The translations under genes were made by a program, and so were the position numbers. Below are positions 23,661 to 34,786 of a DNA stretch of 64,000 bases, one piece after another. Origin of the DNA: Sabellastarte sp. h YS-2021. Lineage: Eukaryota; Annelida; Polychaeta; Sabellida; Sabellidae. The notes under the pieces were generated by a model. The model was not told the DNA's origin, searched no databases, and worked only from the letters and a program-made list of their open reading frames with translations. Location of the stretch: NCBI GenBank assembly GCA_964017235.1, contig OZ024929.1, positions 64,885,603 to 64,949,602 on the forward strand, given 5' to 3'. The stretch's first letter is position 1. Each line of letters begins with the position of its first letter.

Positions 23661-23763
23661 TCTTTGTCTATATAAAGTGAGTCAGTTTGTGCAATGCATC
23701 ATTTGGCATCTGACTGATTGCATCTGACTGATTACATCAGGGAGCATTTTAGATAAGGCTTTT

Positions 23764-24560
23764 TTACCCCACAGCCCTTAAGGGCTGTCGGGGTATTGTT
23801 TTCACCCATGGTGTCCAGAGGGGCGGGCGGGCGGTGGGAAAAAGTTTGTCCGGCCTGTATCTGAGAAACCGTAAGCTGTAGGAAGTTGATACTTGGTAGG
23901 GACATTGGTTAGGGGGTGTAGGTGTGCAACATCATGGTGTGACCTTGACTTGACCTTGCCGTAGTGACCTTGACCTATATAAAGTTTTGTCTGGGCTATA
24001 TCTCGGAAACCGTAAGGTATAGGAAGTTGATACTTGGTAGGGACATTGGCTAGGGTGTGTAGATGTAAAACGTCATGGTGTGACCTTGATTTGACCTTTG
24101 ACCTTACCGTAGTGACCTTGACCTATAATGCCTTGTCCGGGCTATATTTTGGAAACCATAAGGTGTAGGAAGTTGATATTTGGTAGGGACATTGGTCGAG
24201 GGTTATAGGTGTGCAACGTCATGGTGTGAGCTGGATTTGATCTTGCATATCTGATGTTATTTTATCTCTCTACAGGAATATGTGATACTATTTTATCTCT
24301 CTTATATCTCTCATATCTTTTTACTTGAATCTTGGTTGTTGCACCTTTGGGTGTCTTTTACAACTTCCCATTGTAACAGATGCTATTGCATTAAGTGAGT
24401 CACAGGTTTTGCCCCAACTCCATATATAAGCATGTATTGTCACATCTGTATGTATGCGTAATATTCAAAACATTCAAACCATAATTCAACCATACATGAT
24501 TGTGATATTTTCATTGACAGCTATTCTGCAGTTAAGAAATTTTCATAACTTTTAGTTTAC
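23764..24560 (+). mobile_element. CCCTTAAGGG-type Helentron-like element with R5 array
   Basis: The 5' hairpin TACCCCACAGCCC-TTAA-GGGCTGTCGGGGTA (23767-23796) has one unpaired base. TTGTTTTCACCC follows it, as it does after the AAGCG hairpin. R5 units occupy 23830-24250. The 3' domain (24330-24560, starting TTGCACCTTTGGGTGTC) has a relative at 62410-62670. Confidence 0.65.
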
Positions 24561-24584
24561 AGAATTGTCTTGTTTTAATGCTTT

Positions 24585-24823
24585 AGCCTGGGAGGGAGAT
24601 TATGAAATTATGCCTGTGCGTGCGTGCTTGTGTGCGTTAGTGTGTACGCAGATTTCTCCAAAACTACTACAGCTACAGATTTTTTGTAAATTAATTGTCC
24701 CAATGAATTTTCACACCCTTGAAAATTTTTTTGGTTTTATGGACTTAGGCCTGAAGATAAGTGAGTAATAGCAATCTTAGCTACTTTGAGTAAAGGACTC
24801 ACAACTCAAAAACTATTGCACTT
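24585..24823 (+). mobile_element. GGGAGAT-type leader fragment
   Basis: GGGAGGGAGATTATGAAATT, then a GTGCGTGC-rich stretch, then TTCTCCAAAACTACTACAGC. It matches leaders at 12917, 49317 and 63575. It is cut off by the next element at about 24824. Confidence 0.65.
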
Positions 24824-25735
24824 ACAGGTTTTTTACCCAACAGCCCTTAAGGGCTGTCGGAGTATTGTTTTCACCCATGGTGTCTGGGCGGGCGGGCGGC
24901 GGGAAATAGTTTGTCCGGGCTGTATCTCAGAAACCGTAAGGTGTAGGAAGTTCATACTTGGCAGGGACATTGGTTGGGGGGTGTAGGTGTGCAACGTCAT
25001 GGTCTGACCTTGATTTGACCTTTGACCTTGCCGTAGTGACCTTGAGTTTGAAAATCTTGTCCAGGCTATATCTCGGCAACCATAAGGTGTAGGAAGTTGA
25101 TACTTGGCAGGGACATTAGTTAGGGGTTGTAGGTGTGCAATGTCATGGTCTGACCTTGATTTGACCTTTGACCTTGCCGTAGTGACCTTGAGTTTGAAAA
25201 TCTTGTCCAGGCTATATCTTGGCAACCATAAGGTGTAGGAAGTTGATACTTGGCAGGGACATTAGTTAGGGGTTGTAGGTGTGCAATGTCATGGTCTGAC
25301 CTTGATTTGACCTTTGACCTTGCTGTAGTGACCTTGACCTTTAAAATCTTGTCCGGGCTATATCTCAGAAACCGTAAGGTGTAGGAAGTTGATACTTGGT
25401 AGGGACATTTGTTAGGGTGTGTAGGTGTGCAACGTCATGGTCTGACCTTGATTTGACCTTTGACCTTGCTGTAGTGACCTTGACCTATAAAATCTTGTCC
25501 GGGCTATATCTCGGAAACCGTAAGGTTTAGGAAGTTGATACTTGGTAGGAACATTGGTTAGGAGTTGTAGGTGTGCAACATCATGGTCTGACCTTGATTT
25601 GACCTTTGACCTTGCCGTAGTGACCTTGACCTATAAAACCTTGTCCGGGCTATATCTCAGCAACTGTAAGGTGTAGGAAGTTGATACTTGGTAGGGACAT
25701 TGGTTGGGGGTAGTAGGTGTGCAACATCGGAAACA
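24824..25735 (+). mobile_element. CCCTTAAGGG-type element with R5 array
   Basis: The 5' hairpin (about 24834-24865) has CAGCCCTTAAGGGCTGTCGG. About six R5 units follow with an exact 146-bp period (GGTCTGACCT at 25001, 25147, 25293, 25439 and 25585). Every unit has TTGACCTTTGACCTTG and TGACCTTGA-like elements. The 3' domain is absent. Confidence 0.8.
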
Positions 25736-27033
25736 GAGCAAGATAAAGCGATTTCGATGAAATTTTGACCCACAGAATATCTGCAGAGTCTACTGGCGAC
25801 TTTTTCCAAAAAACATTTTCCCGCCACTTTTGGTGGCCATCTTGAATTTCTTCGTAAATCGCAAAAACGCGTTTATCTTGGAAACGGAGCGAGATAGAGC
25901 GATTTTGAAATTTTTGAGAACAGATTTATGTACGAAACCTTGCATTTTGTCATAAATGGCAAAACATATTAAACACAGGAAGATGGTCATTTCTATAAAC
26001 TCATTAATACTCATTGGGACGCTTTATTTTTGCTGTGCAAAAAAAATTCTTTTTCTCTTGACAAAGCAATACTGTAGTTATATCTTGAAAACCGTGCGAG
26101 ATAGAGCGATTTCGGCGAAATTTTTGACCCTTGGGGCATCTCTACTCAGTAATGAACTCAAATTTAACAAATTATTTGTCTATCCAAAATGGCGGCCATT
26201 TTGAATTTTCGAATTTTTCATTTGACGAAATTTTTGACCCACAGGCTATCTCTGTAGAGTAGTCAACCCAATTTTCAAAAAAAATTTGTCTCAGCAAAAA
26301 TGGCGGCCATTTTGAATTTTCAAATTTTTCGCAAAAATTGCAAAACACAAAAAGGCTTGTTTCTCGAAAACCATGAGAGATAGAGCGATTTCGACGAAAT
26401 TTTGGACCCACAGTTTTTATCCCTTGAGAGTAGTCACCCAATTTTTCAAAAAAATTATGTCTCGCCAAAAATGGCAGCCATTTTGAATTTTCAAATTTTT
26501 CGCAAAAATTGTTAAAAACACAAAAAATGCTTGTATCTTGAAAACCGTGAGAGATAGAGCGATTTCGACAAAATTTTTGACCCATAGGGTATCCCTGCAG
26601 AGTACTCAACCCAATTTTTAAAAAATGCTGTCTTGCCAAAAATGGTGGCCATTTTTAATAATCCGAACACCGGATCGCCTCCCTGGGTATGACTTGGAAC
26701 ATGTCTAATGTCTTGATGATTTATGCCTTACGAACTGGATGGTGTGCCTTAGAATCCATAGATACGGAGATTAAGCACTTGGACAACTGATTGATTGATT
26801 TTTCACAAAAATGCTTGTATCTTGAAAACCGTGTGAGATAGAGCGATTTCGACGAAATTTTTGAACGATAGGATATCTCTGCAGAGTAGTTAACCCTATA
26901 TGCAGAAGAGTAATCTCAATTTTCCCCCAAAAAATTTTCCCGCCAAAAATGGCGGCCATTTTGAGTTTTCGAATTTTTGCGAAAAATTGCAAAACACAAA
27001 AATGCTTGTATCTTGAAAACCGTGCAATTAAGT
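25736..27033 (+). repeat. R4 tandem array, interrupted by a LINE tail
   Basis: Units carry AAATGGCGGCCATTTTGAAT, TATCTTGAAAACCGTGAGAG and GATAGAGCGATTTCGACGAA. About seven units are seen at roughly 150-bp spacing. The inserted piece at 26660-26803 splits one of them. Confidence 0.8.
26660..26803 (+). mobile_element. 5'-truncated LINE (or derived SINE) tail with TGAT repeats
   Basis: GTGTGCCTTAGAATCCATAG, GGAGATTAAGCACTTGG and a (TGAT)n end resemble the 3' ends of the LINEs at 27620-27718 and 58391 (inverted). R4 sequence resumes directly after it. Confidence 0.6.
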
Positions 27034-27037
27034 TATT

Positions 27038-27059
27038 AAGCGTCCCGCAAGGGATGCTT
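27038..27059. repeat. Isolated 5' hairpin, AAGCG type
   Basis: AAGCGTCCC-gcaa-GGGATGCTT, followed by GTTT, resembles the element starts at 5100 and 38909, but LINE sequence follows at once. It is probably a truncated element remnant. Confidence 0.5.
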
Positions 27060-27060
27060 G

Positions 27061-27718
27061 TTTGTATATGGGAGGATATCCCTTGGTTGGTAGTCGTCTG
27101 GACTATTGTAACTCTCTGTTCAGAGGTTTGTCCAGTTTCAATCAGTACAAATTGCAAAGTATTCAGAATACCCTGGCTCGTATTGTTACAAATCATGGAA
27201 AGTATGCTCATGTTACACCCATTCTACAGAAACTCCACTGGTTGCCTGTTAGGTACCGTTGCATTTTCAAAACTGCAACACTTGTGTATAAATTTTTGCA
27301 TAGTGGTTCTCCTTATTTCGAACCGTTCTTGTCTTTTAGTAGCTGTCCCTATAGTACTAGACATAGTCACCCAGATCGTCAATACCTTACAGTTCCTCCT
27401 TTCCATTCATCAGTCTTCAAGTCAGCCAAACATTTCGGCCATAGTTTTGCCTTTGATGCTCCTAAGATCTGGAATGACCTCCCTCAAGATGTTCGCGGTG
27501 CAACATCAGTTGCCTCCTTCAGAAAGAAGCTTAAAACATACCTATTTGCAAAAGCCTACCCACCATAGCCTCCCCCTTCACATCTGTGTCTCCTTGGTAC
27601 GACCTGGCTATGTCCCTTGATTAACGCTAACTGCCTTGCTTTATGTTTAGATGCGCCTTAGAGTCCATCAGTGATGGAGATTAAGCGCTATAAAAGTCCA
27701 CATTAGATTAGATTAGAT
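27061..27718 (+). mobile_element. CR1/L2-type LINE, 5'-truncated C-terminal fragment
   Basis: The frame 27062-27568 encodes SRLDYCNSLFRGL, LQSIQNTLARIVTN, LHWLPVRYRCIFKTATLVYK and FRKKLKTYLF, the region after the polymerase domain in CR1/L2-like LINEs. A 3' UTR follows, with GCGCCTTAGAGTCCATCAGT, GATTAAGCGCTATAAAAG and an (ATTAG)n tail. The tail abuts DIRS sequence directly. No start or catalytic domain is present, so the fragment is dead on arrival. Confidence 0.85.
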
Positions 27719-27719
27719 T

Positions 27720-28808
27720 TTGACTGCAAGATGTTTGATGTCGCTAATTGGGTTGCTTGCCTCAATGGAGAAGATGGTCCCGGAGGGATGCCTTCACATG
27801 AGGCCCTTTCAGTTTCATCTCAAGGAGCACTGGAGATATCCTCAGTTGCTAGACAGCCTCCTTCCTTGGACAGAAACCATTTCTGCACAGCTAGACTGGT
27901 GGCAGAACCCCACAAATATGATGAGAGGTGCAGACCTTCATCCCAAAGACCACAGCATCCAACTCTTTACAGACGCCTCAAACGAAGGTTGGGGCACTCA
28001 CTTAGATCAAACTTCTACAAAGGGTCTGTGGTCAGACAGGAAAAAAAGGCTACACATAAATGTTCTAGAGTTGAAGGCTGTCTCCCTGGCCCTTCGAAGC
28101 TTCAAGGACCAGTGTCAGAACCAAACAGTGCTAGTTGCAACGGACCACTCAACAGTGGTAGCCTACATAAACAAACAAGGAGAAACTCACTCAGCAGAGA
28201 TGTGCGCTCTCCTGTGGAAGATCATGGTGCCATCACTATCACATAACATTAAAAGCCAGACACATTCCAGGGTGCCTGAATGTGATGGCCGACCTTCTGT
28301 CCAGGTCGAACCAAGTGCAGTCGACAGAATGGTCACTGCATCCGCAGGTGTTCAAACAGATCTGTCAAAAGTGGTTCACTCATCATGTAGATTTGCCACT
28401 CATCTGAACCACAAACTTCCACTGTACGTATCTCCAGTCCCAGACCCAAATGCTTGGGACATAGATGCTCTGAACTTAAACTGGATGGGTCTCACTGCCT
28501 ATGCTTACCCTCCCTGGTTTTGGGACCTAGTGCAGCTCTCAACAAAGATCCCACTGCAACTTCCGGTGTCAACGACTCTTCTCAAACAGTCCCACAATTA
28601 TGTGTTCCACAGCAATCCACAACATCTCAACCTCCACGCCTGGTGTCTAGGAGTGGACAGCTCCAAGAACAAGGCTTCTCTGTGGAGGTGGCAGAGAGAA
28701 TTGCTGCCCCTCAGAAGTCATCAACAAGGACAATCTATAAGTCAAAATGGGCTCTATTTGAGAAATGGTGCAGAGAAAACTCAGTGGATTTCTCCACTCC
28801 ATCTGTGA
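27720..28808 (+). pseudogene. DIRS reverse transcriptase thumb and RNase H (copy A)
   Basis: An open frame of 362 codons covers the post-catalytic part of the reverse transcriptase and an RNase H domain with the expected acidic residues (D of FTDAS, E of LELKA, D of ATDHS). The polymerase fingers and palm with the YLDD-type catalytic box lie outside this truncated copy. After about 28240 the frame no longer matches the expected C-terminus, and the homologous text continues in another frame. It would have made cDNA from the element's RNA. Confidence 0.8.
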
Positions 28809-29311
28809 AACAAGTCTCAGACTTTTTCATGTACCTGTACCAAGATCTAAACAGGCACCCCTCGACCATTGATGGTTACAGGATGGCCATTGTTGACACT
28901 TTGGGCCCAGCGGGCCACCATATTGCATAAAATTCAGACCTTCACAGGTTACTCTCCAGTTTTTACAGGGATCGTCCCAAATGTTCCAGGAATCTTCCAA
29001 AATAGAACCTTTCTGTTGTTCTCAATGAGCTCACAAAAACACCCTTTGACACAGACCTCAAACATCTTACTCTCAAAACTGCTTTCTTGCTAGCTTTGGC
29101 CTCCGGCAAGTGCCGCAGCGAAATCCATGCCTGGGTTGCAAACAAAGTATCTAATCTAGGCCAATGGGAAAAGGTTGCCTTGTTCCCTTCTTCTGACTTT
29201 ATAGCCAAAAACCAACTAGCAAGAGAAGGTTCCCAAAGTGTGTCTCCGGTGACTATTCCTGCTCTAACTACCATTGTAGATAGACAATTCAAAGAAGACA
29301 GGACCTTGTGA
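28650..29311 (+). pseudogene. DIRS tyrosine recombinase (copy A, broken)
   Basis: The N-terminal core-binding domain is read in frame 28454-28930. The catalytic domain start is in frame 29087-29311, with LASGKCRSEI holding the first active-site arginine. The intervening 28931-29086 needs a frame change. HxxR and the nucleophilic tyrosine are not found before the deletion near 29320. In DIRS elements this enzyme integrates circular DNA without target duplication. Confidence 0.75.
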
Positions 29312-29406
29312 CCAGACCTTACTTGGTCAGACAACAACAACAATATGTCCAGTGGTGGCAGCACAACAAGTCCTAGACCCTTCCCCTCAGACAGCTATCC
29401 TCGGAA

Positions 29407-29414
<8 letters not shown>

Positions 29415-29442
<28 letters not shown>
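29415..29442. repeat. Run of 28 G
   Basis: The corresponding site in DIRS copy B (about 32423) has only GGGGAGG, so the run expanded here, or is a sequencing or assembly artefact. Confidence 0.9.
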
Positions 29443-29446
<4 letters not shown>

Positions 29447-29594
29447 TCCGCTACAACCAAGTCTTCAGGAGTCTAATCCCAGGGTCTAGGTATAGGTTTA
29501 CCTCTCAAGATGTTACGGGTAAGGTCATTTTTTATTTTCAGTTTATAAAGTATATTATGTATTAAGGATTTATCAAGGTTGTATTTGTTACAGT

Positions 29595-30112
29595 TTGTGA
29601 CAATCCTAGCAAGTGTGTTTTAAATACACTGCAGTTTGCACATGTTGAGACTGGACAGACTCCTGAAGAGAGAGTTGCAGTAATCAAGACGACTGCTCAC
29701 CAAGGCATTAGCTGCAAGAATGGCAGCCTCATCAGTCAAGTACTGTCTAACCCACCTGAGATCACGAATCTGAATGAAGCATGTCTTACAAATTTTGTGG
29801 ACATGATCAGAAAAGGAAAAATTAGCATCAAACCAGACACCAAGGTTTTTGACAACTGCTGGATGCATGAAATTACCAAATATCCTAACTGGGAGATAGG
29901 GATCTAATTTCTTGAGTTGAGCAAGGGATCCAAAATGATGAACTCTGTTTTGTCAGGGTTTAATTTGAGCATACTTGATGACATTCATTCTTGAACATCC
30001 AGAAGACATGAATTTAGTTTATCAAAAGTGAGGGCTGCATTTTTGTGTGACATATGGATAAACAACTGCGTATCGTCTGCATAAAAGTGGTATTTGATGT
30101 CATATTATACAT
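29595..30112 (-). mobile_element. CR1/L2-type LINE fragment, minus strand
   Basis: Reading the minus strand from 30100, the sequence gives HFYADDTQLFIHMSHKNAAL (catalytic YADD, about 30082-30093). Then follow MHPAVVKNLGVWFDANFSFS, QIRDLRWVRQYLT and ALVSSRLDYCNSLFRSLSSL, ending near 29620. It is truncated at both ends and lies between the two DIRS copies. It belongs to the same broad family as 58391-61530. Confidence 0.85.
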
Positions 30113-30299
30113 TCTTAACATTCATCATCAATCAAAATTTGCCAGAGTTCCCCTAATTCTCTCAGGATCCAAGACCCATCAAGACCCAGCTCTGGCCTCT
30201 TATCCTGTGTCCTCTGTCAAGAACGCAATAGAAAGGGTGGAAAATGTAAAATCTCTCTGGTTTTTACAATCGCCTGTTCCTAATCCCCAGGCCTCACCA

Positions 30300-31275
30300 A
30301 GGGTGGAGGCCAATGACAGACATAAGCAGAAGAAAGGTTGTAGAAAGGTTCAAATGGAAACTCCAGAGTCCATCAGGGCCTCTCTGATTCCAGGGGAATG
30401 GGTGTCGTGTCAGACCTGTCGGACGCGTACTGTCTCATTCCCATCCTCCAAGCTCAAGGAAGTTCCTGACACAGTCCTTAGTGTGGATAATAAATCAGGA
30501 GAAGTCCGAACTCAACCTACTCAGGTGTTTACGTTCATGGGCTACGAATTTCACCTAGATTTAGCCCTTGTTAATCCACTCAGAGAGATGGCTCAATTTT
30601 CAGGATTTGATCGTTCACTTAAAGTCAAACATGTTTTTGACTTCAGGATGTTTGATGTTGCTAATTGGGTTGCTTGCCTCAACGGAGAAATGGTCCCAGA
30701 GGGACGCCTTCACTTGAGGCCCCTTTTCAGTTTCACCTTAAGGAGCACTGGAGATATCCTCAGATATTGCACAGCCTCCTTCCTTGGACAGAGTCTTTTT
30801 CACCTCACCTAGAGTGGTAGCAAGTCCCACAATCATAATGAAAGGTGCAGACCTTTATCCCAAGACCACAAGGGCCAACTCTTTACAGACACTTCAGACG
30901 AAGGCTGGGGCTCTCACTTAGAGCAAGCCTCTACAAGGGTCTGTGGTCAGACAGGGAAAAAAGGCTATACATAAATTTTCTGGAGTTGAAGGCGGTCTCT
31001 CTGACCCTTCAAGTTTCAAAGTCCAGTGTCAAAACCAAACGGTGTTGGTTTCAATGGACAACTCAACAGTGGTAGCCTACATCAACAAACAAGGAGGAAC
31101 CCTCTCGGCGGAGTTGTGCGCTCTCCTGTGGAAAATCATGATCTGTGCCATCATTACCAGATTAAACCAGGTCAAACCCAGTTCAATCAACATAATGGTC
31201 ACTGCATCCGCAGGTGTTCAACCGATTTGTCTGAGTGGTTCACCCCTCATGAAGATCTATTTGTCACTCGTCTGA
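30300..31275 (+). pseudogene. DIRS reverse transcriptase and RNase H (copy B, decayed)
   Basis: The frame from 30054 carries RVEANDRHKQ, ETPESIRASLIPGEWVS, then TQVFTFMGYEFHLDLALVNP. The palm between SDAYLHIP-like text and the post-catalytic region is missing. RNase H pieces (RLYINFLELKAVSLTLQ, SMDNSTVVAYINKQGG) are in other frames near 30960-31100. At least three frame changes are needed relative to copy A. Confidence 0.7.
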
Positions 31276-31439
31276 CCCACAAACTTCCACTGTATGTGTC
31301 TCCATTTCTTTTGCCTGATCATTGTAATAGCCCCAGGCTGGCCAGGGGTGCCCTGGTTTTGGGACCTAGTGCAGTACTCTACAGAGATCCCACTTCAGCT
31401 TCTAGTGTCAACTACTCTTCTCAAACCGTCCCACAATTA

Positions 31440-32340
31440 TGTGCTTCACAGCAAGCCACTACATCTCAACCTCAGCGCCTGGTGTCTAGGAGTGAACAGC
31501 TCCAAGAACAACGCTTCTCTGTGGAGGTGGCAGAGAGAATTGCTGCCCCTCAAAGGTCTTCAACAAAGACCATCTACAACTCAAAGTGGGCCCTATTTGA
31601 GAAATGGTACAGAAAAAATTCGGTGGACTCCACTCCCTCTATGAAACAAGTCTCAGATTTTTTTGTGTACCTATACCAAGTTCTAAACAGGCGCCCTTCA
31701 TTGACGGTTACAGGATGGCCATTGTTGACAGCTGGGCACCATATTCCCCAAGCTCAGACCTTAACAGGTTACTCCAGTTTTCTCAGGGATCGTCCCTAAG
31801 TTCCAGGAATCTATCAATATGGAACCTTTTCTGTCTTTCTTAATGAGCTCCCAAAAGCACCCTTTGAGCCTATGAAGGACACAGACCTCAAACATCTTTT
31901 CTCTCAAACTGCTTTCTTGCTAGCTTTGGCCTCCCCCAAGCGCCGCTGTGAATTCCACGCCTGGGCTGCAAACAAGTATTTAATTTAGGCCAAAAGGAGA
32001 AGGTTACCTTGTTCCCCTTGTATTATCTGGATCAAACCAAAGACCTGAGAGGGTCTCGATTCCTACCATTTAGTTCCTTCAAAAGGACACACCTCAGACT
32101 TCAGACCCGCTACGCTCTCTTCTTGGTTAATATAACTATCTTACTTGGTTTTCAAACAAGCAGACCATCAACATTGGACTTGGTCCAAGTTATAGCGCAG
32201 CACATTAGGGCCTTCACGGTCTCTAAGGCCTTTTTCGGTGGGGTTTTTTTGGTGGACCAAATCATGCAAACCTGTCACTGGAAAGTTCACACACATTTAC
32301 AACCATTTTCCTAAAAGACATTCCTTGGTCAGATAACAAC
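31440..32340 (+). pseudogene. DIRS tyrosine recombinase (copy B, decayed)
   Basis: SVEVAERIAAPQRSSTKTIY and KWALFEKWYRKNSVD (31510-31625) give the N-terminal domain. YYLDQTKDLRGSRFLPF (about 32015), AQHIRAFTVSKAFFGG (about 32195) and VDQIMQTCHWK (about 32255) give the catalytic core. The three pieces lie in different frames, so it is inactive. Confidence 0.7.
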
Positions 32341-32989
32341 AATATGTATCTGGGTTCATTAACAGCGGTTTAACAAGTCCTAGACCCTTCCCCTCAGTCT
32401 AGTCATCCTCGGGAAGAAAAAGGGGAGGCACACCCGCTTCAACCGAGTTTCAGGAGTCTAAATCCCAGGGTCTACATAAATGCCTACCTCCTCAGGATGT
32501 TTGGTAAGGTCTTTTAGCTTTTTATTAAGACAGTACTTAATACAGTCAAACCTGTACATGTGACCACTCTCAAATAGAGACCACTTGCTAGTTAAGACCG
32601 CTTTTATTTCCCCCAATGAAATTTAGATATGAAACATACCCTGAATAGAGACAATTCCTTAGTTGTGACCAGAGACTGCTAAAATTATTCCCAAGGACAC
32701 AAAAAAACCTCTATACAAGAGACCAAACAATGCAGACTACTGGCTAACATGGGCACTGATAATCAATGGATGGGCCATACCCATTGTCCATTTCCACATA
32801 CATGTTCAATTAAGACCCTAACAATAAACACAGGTTTAAAATGCCTGCCTCTTTTCTTTGTCATTAAAACAAGGGATATCTATAACGTGTGACATGTGCA
32901 TAGTTTGAAGCAAAAGGGTGTGTGTAGATCAGTACACTGGATGAATGGAAAGCTGAACTGCCTAAGCTTTGTAAGGGACTATTTACCAT

Positions 32990-34786
32990 CGGTGTCCCTA
33001 AATGACGAAAACGGACGAAAACTACCCATTTCTGACGAAAATGGCATTTTGAAATGCCCAATTTACTTACAAACATTTACATACACTTTTTAATTGGCAT
33101 CATAACAGACAATTCTTACTAAAAGAAGTTAAAGAACACATAAACAGACCTTTGTGTAGACCTTTTCTTTTATCAGATTTTCGTGCTCATGTACACCGTA
33201 CGTTTTTTTATCAGTCATGGGTTGTTTAGGTTCATTAGAAACTTCTTCTTATTTGCTTTTCTTATTTTATGATGTTTGTCTGCCCAAAAGAAACCAGATG
33301 AAGTGGCCATTCAGATACTTCAGAAGTACCAACCAGTGTTGCTAGATACAGTAGTTCAATTTGTCTGTTATAGGTGATGGCAATTGCATGTATAGGGCAA
33401 GTTCACTTGGAGTCTTTGGCACTGAAGATTACCATACCCTGCTACGCCTCCTTGTGTCAATAGAGATCATTATGAATCCTCATTCCTATGACATTGGATC
33501 ATCCGGGTGTCTAGTTGCTGACCAGAGATGGGTTGCTGTCCAAATCACTTTGTGCCACTGATTCCTATTGATGGAGCTGCTGAGCCAACCAGCATTGTTC
33601 TTAATGACTCCGACTGTGGATCTGGTGCTGATGATGGTATGTCTTGTAAAACTATTGCTGATGAGTCGAGTGTTGAAGAAGTTGCTGATGAGTCCACTGA
33701 TGAAGAAGCTTCTGATGAATCTGGTGATGAAGAAGCTGCTGATGAATCTGGTAATGAAGAGGCTGCTGATGAATCTGGTGATGAAGAGGCTCATGATGAA
33801 TCTAGTGCAAACGATGAAGATGACACTCATATCCCCAATGGCAATCATCAGAATGGATTCCTCCCTGTTCATGACATTGTGTCGACAATGCTTTCTGCAG
33901 AGACAATTTGGTACCAAACCATACCCAATGGTGTCAAGGAGAATGTTTATTTCACGATACAAAATCAAGCAAACAGAGACAGCCGGGGGGCGAAAAGTGA
34001 TTGGGCTGATGATTCTGGGGCCTGGCTACGAAAGAACAATAGCACTCCTAAAAGTCTGTATGTTGTTGCCAATGGACATTATCAGAGCGTTGTATTGTTC
34101 AAGGGGGAATACTGCACAGTTCGCCAGAAAGACAAGGAAACATTTAAATTCCTTTGAATTTGAGGAAGTGGTAAAGGTTTTTGCAGGAAGGGGTGAGTTT
34201 GCCTTGGCAGAGAGGTACCTGCAGTACAACATGGACCACCAGGTTTGGGCATCCAAGTCTAGGGATGCACAGCAGAGACATGTAAAAAAATTTATTGAGG
34301 CGCGAAAACCCGCACCTACCCCAGGGACTGCCCGGTCAACAGATGGAAAGCTCCTCATAAACGTTAAGAAAACTGCTGGGAAAAAACCCCATCAGAAGCA
34401 AAGACCAAAGGCCAATCGCACAAGGACAATATCTCAAAGTAATAAGTAATAATTGTTATTGTACAAATAAACATTTATTAAATATATCTGTTGTCACCTG
34501 TTGTTGTTTAATAAAACCATGCAACATTCAGCAATTTCTCACTGCATTGGTGGCCTGTTGCCTTCAACAATTTTGCTGTTACTACTTCAGTTGGACATAT
34601 CTCCCTTATGCCTTGCTGGATTTTCATGAAACAAAAGCCAAAATGTGCGTTTTAAAATTAGCTTTCCAGCAATATATATAGTTTTGCATATCTATCTGCA
34701 GTAATGACAGAATTATTTATCAAAAACTAAGTCGTCTTCGTCAGAAATGGGTAGTTTTCGTCCGTTTTCGTCATTTAGGGTGACCC
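32990..34786 (+). mobile_element. DNA transposon with 50-bp TIRs, 9-bp TSD and an OTU-like ORF
   Basis: The left end (32990-33039) is inverted at 34737-34786 with about three mismatches. The perfect part begins CCCTAAATGACGAAAACGGA. ATTTACCAT occurs directly outside both ends (32981-32989 and 34787-34795), a 9-bp target duplication. The TIR contains GACGAAAA three times. A 9-bp duplication with long TIRs is characteristic of Mutator-like elements, some of which carry OTU or other cysteine-protease domains; assignment to that superfamily is inference. No DDE transposase was recognised in its 1.8 kb, only the OTU-like coding relic. Confidence 0.82.
33268..34449 (+). pseudogene. OTU-like cysteine protease relic with acidic repeats
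   Basis: KKPDEVAIQILQKYQPVLLD (about 33290) precedes, in a shifted frame, SVIGDGNCMYRASSLGVFGT (33364-33423), whose DGNC box (33376-33387) holds the OTU catalytic cysteine. NHFVPLIP (33543-33566), with the catalytic histidine, is again in another frame. Only about 54 codons separate Cys and His, against roughly 100 in intact OTU domains as I recall them, so an internal deletion is likely. A repeated acidic stretch follows (DESGDEEAADESGNEEAADE, 33715-33775), then a globular part (about 33890-34155) and a basic C-terminus to the stop at 34447. OTU enzymes cleave ubiquitin-type linkages; this copy cannot. Confidence 0.65.

Larger units (their letters stand above)
27719..29540 (+). mobile_element. 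DIRS-like retrotransposon copy A (5'-truncated)
   Basis: It starts at the thumb region of the polymerase (FQFHLKEHWRYPQ). RNase H follows (27960-28200: LFTDASNEGWGTHL, HINVLELKAVSLALRSF, VATDHSTVVAYINKQGE), then, in another frame, the tyrosine-recombinase N-terminal domain (28650-28930: YKSKWALFEKWCRENSVDFS, VKQVSDFFMYLYQDL). A recombinase core piece with the first catalytic arginine (ALASGKCRSEIHAW, about 29087-29130) follows. Frames are broken several times and the His/second Arg part is deleted. The 3' end from 29396 matches DIRS B. RT plus RNase H plus YR in this order defines the DIRS order. Confidence 0.88.

Noticed and set aside
30054..30160. Start of the 252-codon frame as part of DIRS B
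   Set aside because: The first part lies in the antisense of a LINE fragment; DIRS-like text begins only at about 30113.
33528..34449. Two overlapping host genes at the OTU region (209 and 293 codons)
   Set aside because: The 293-codon frame in the acidic part is a shadow of the acidic frame. Only its C-terminal third looks real, as a frameshifted continuation, and the whole lies within transposon TIRs.
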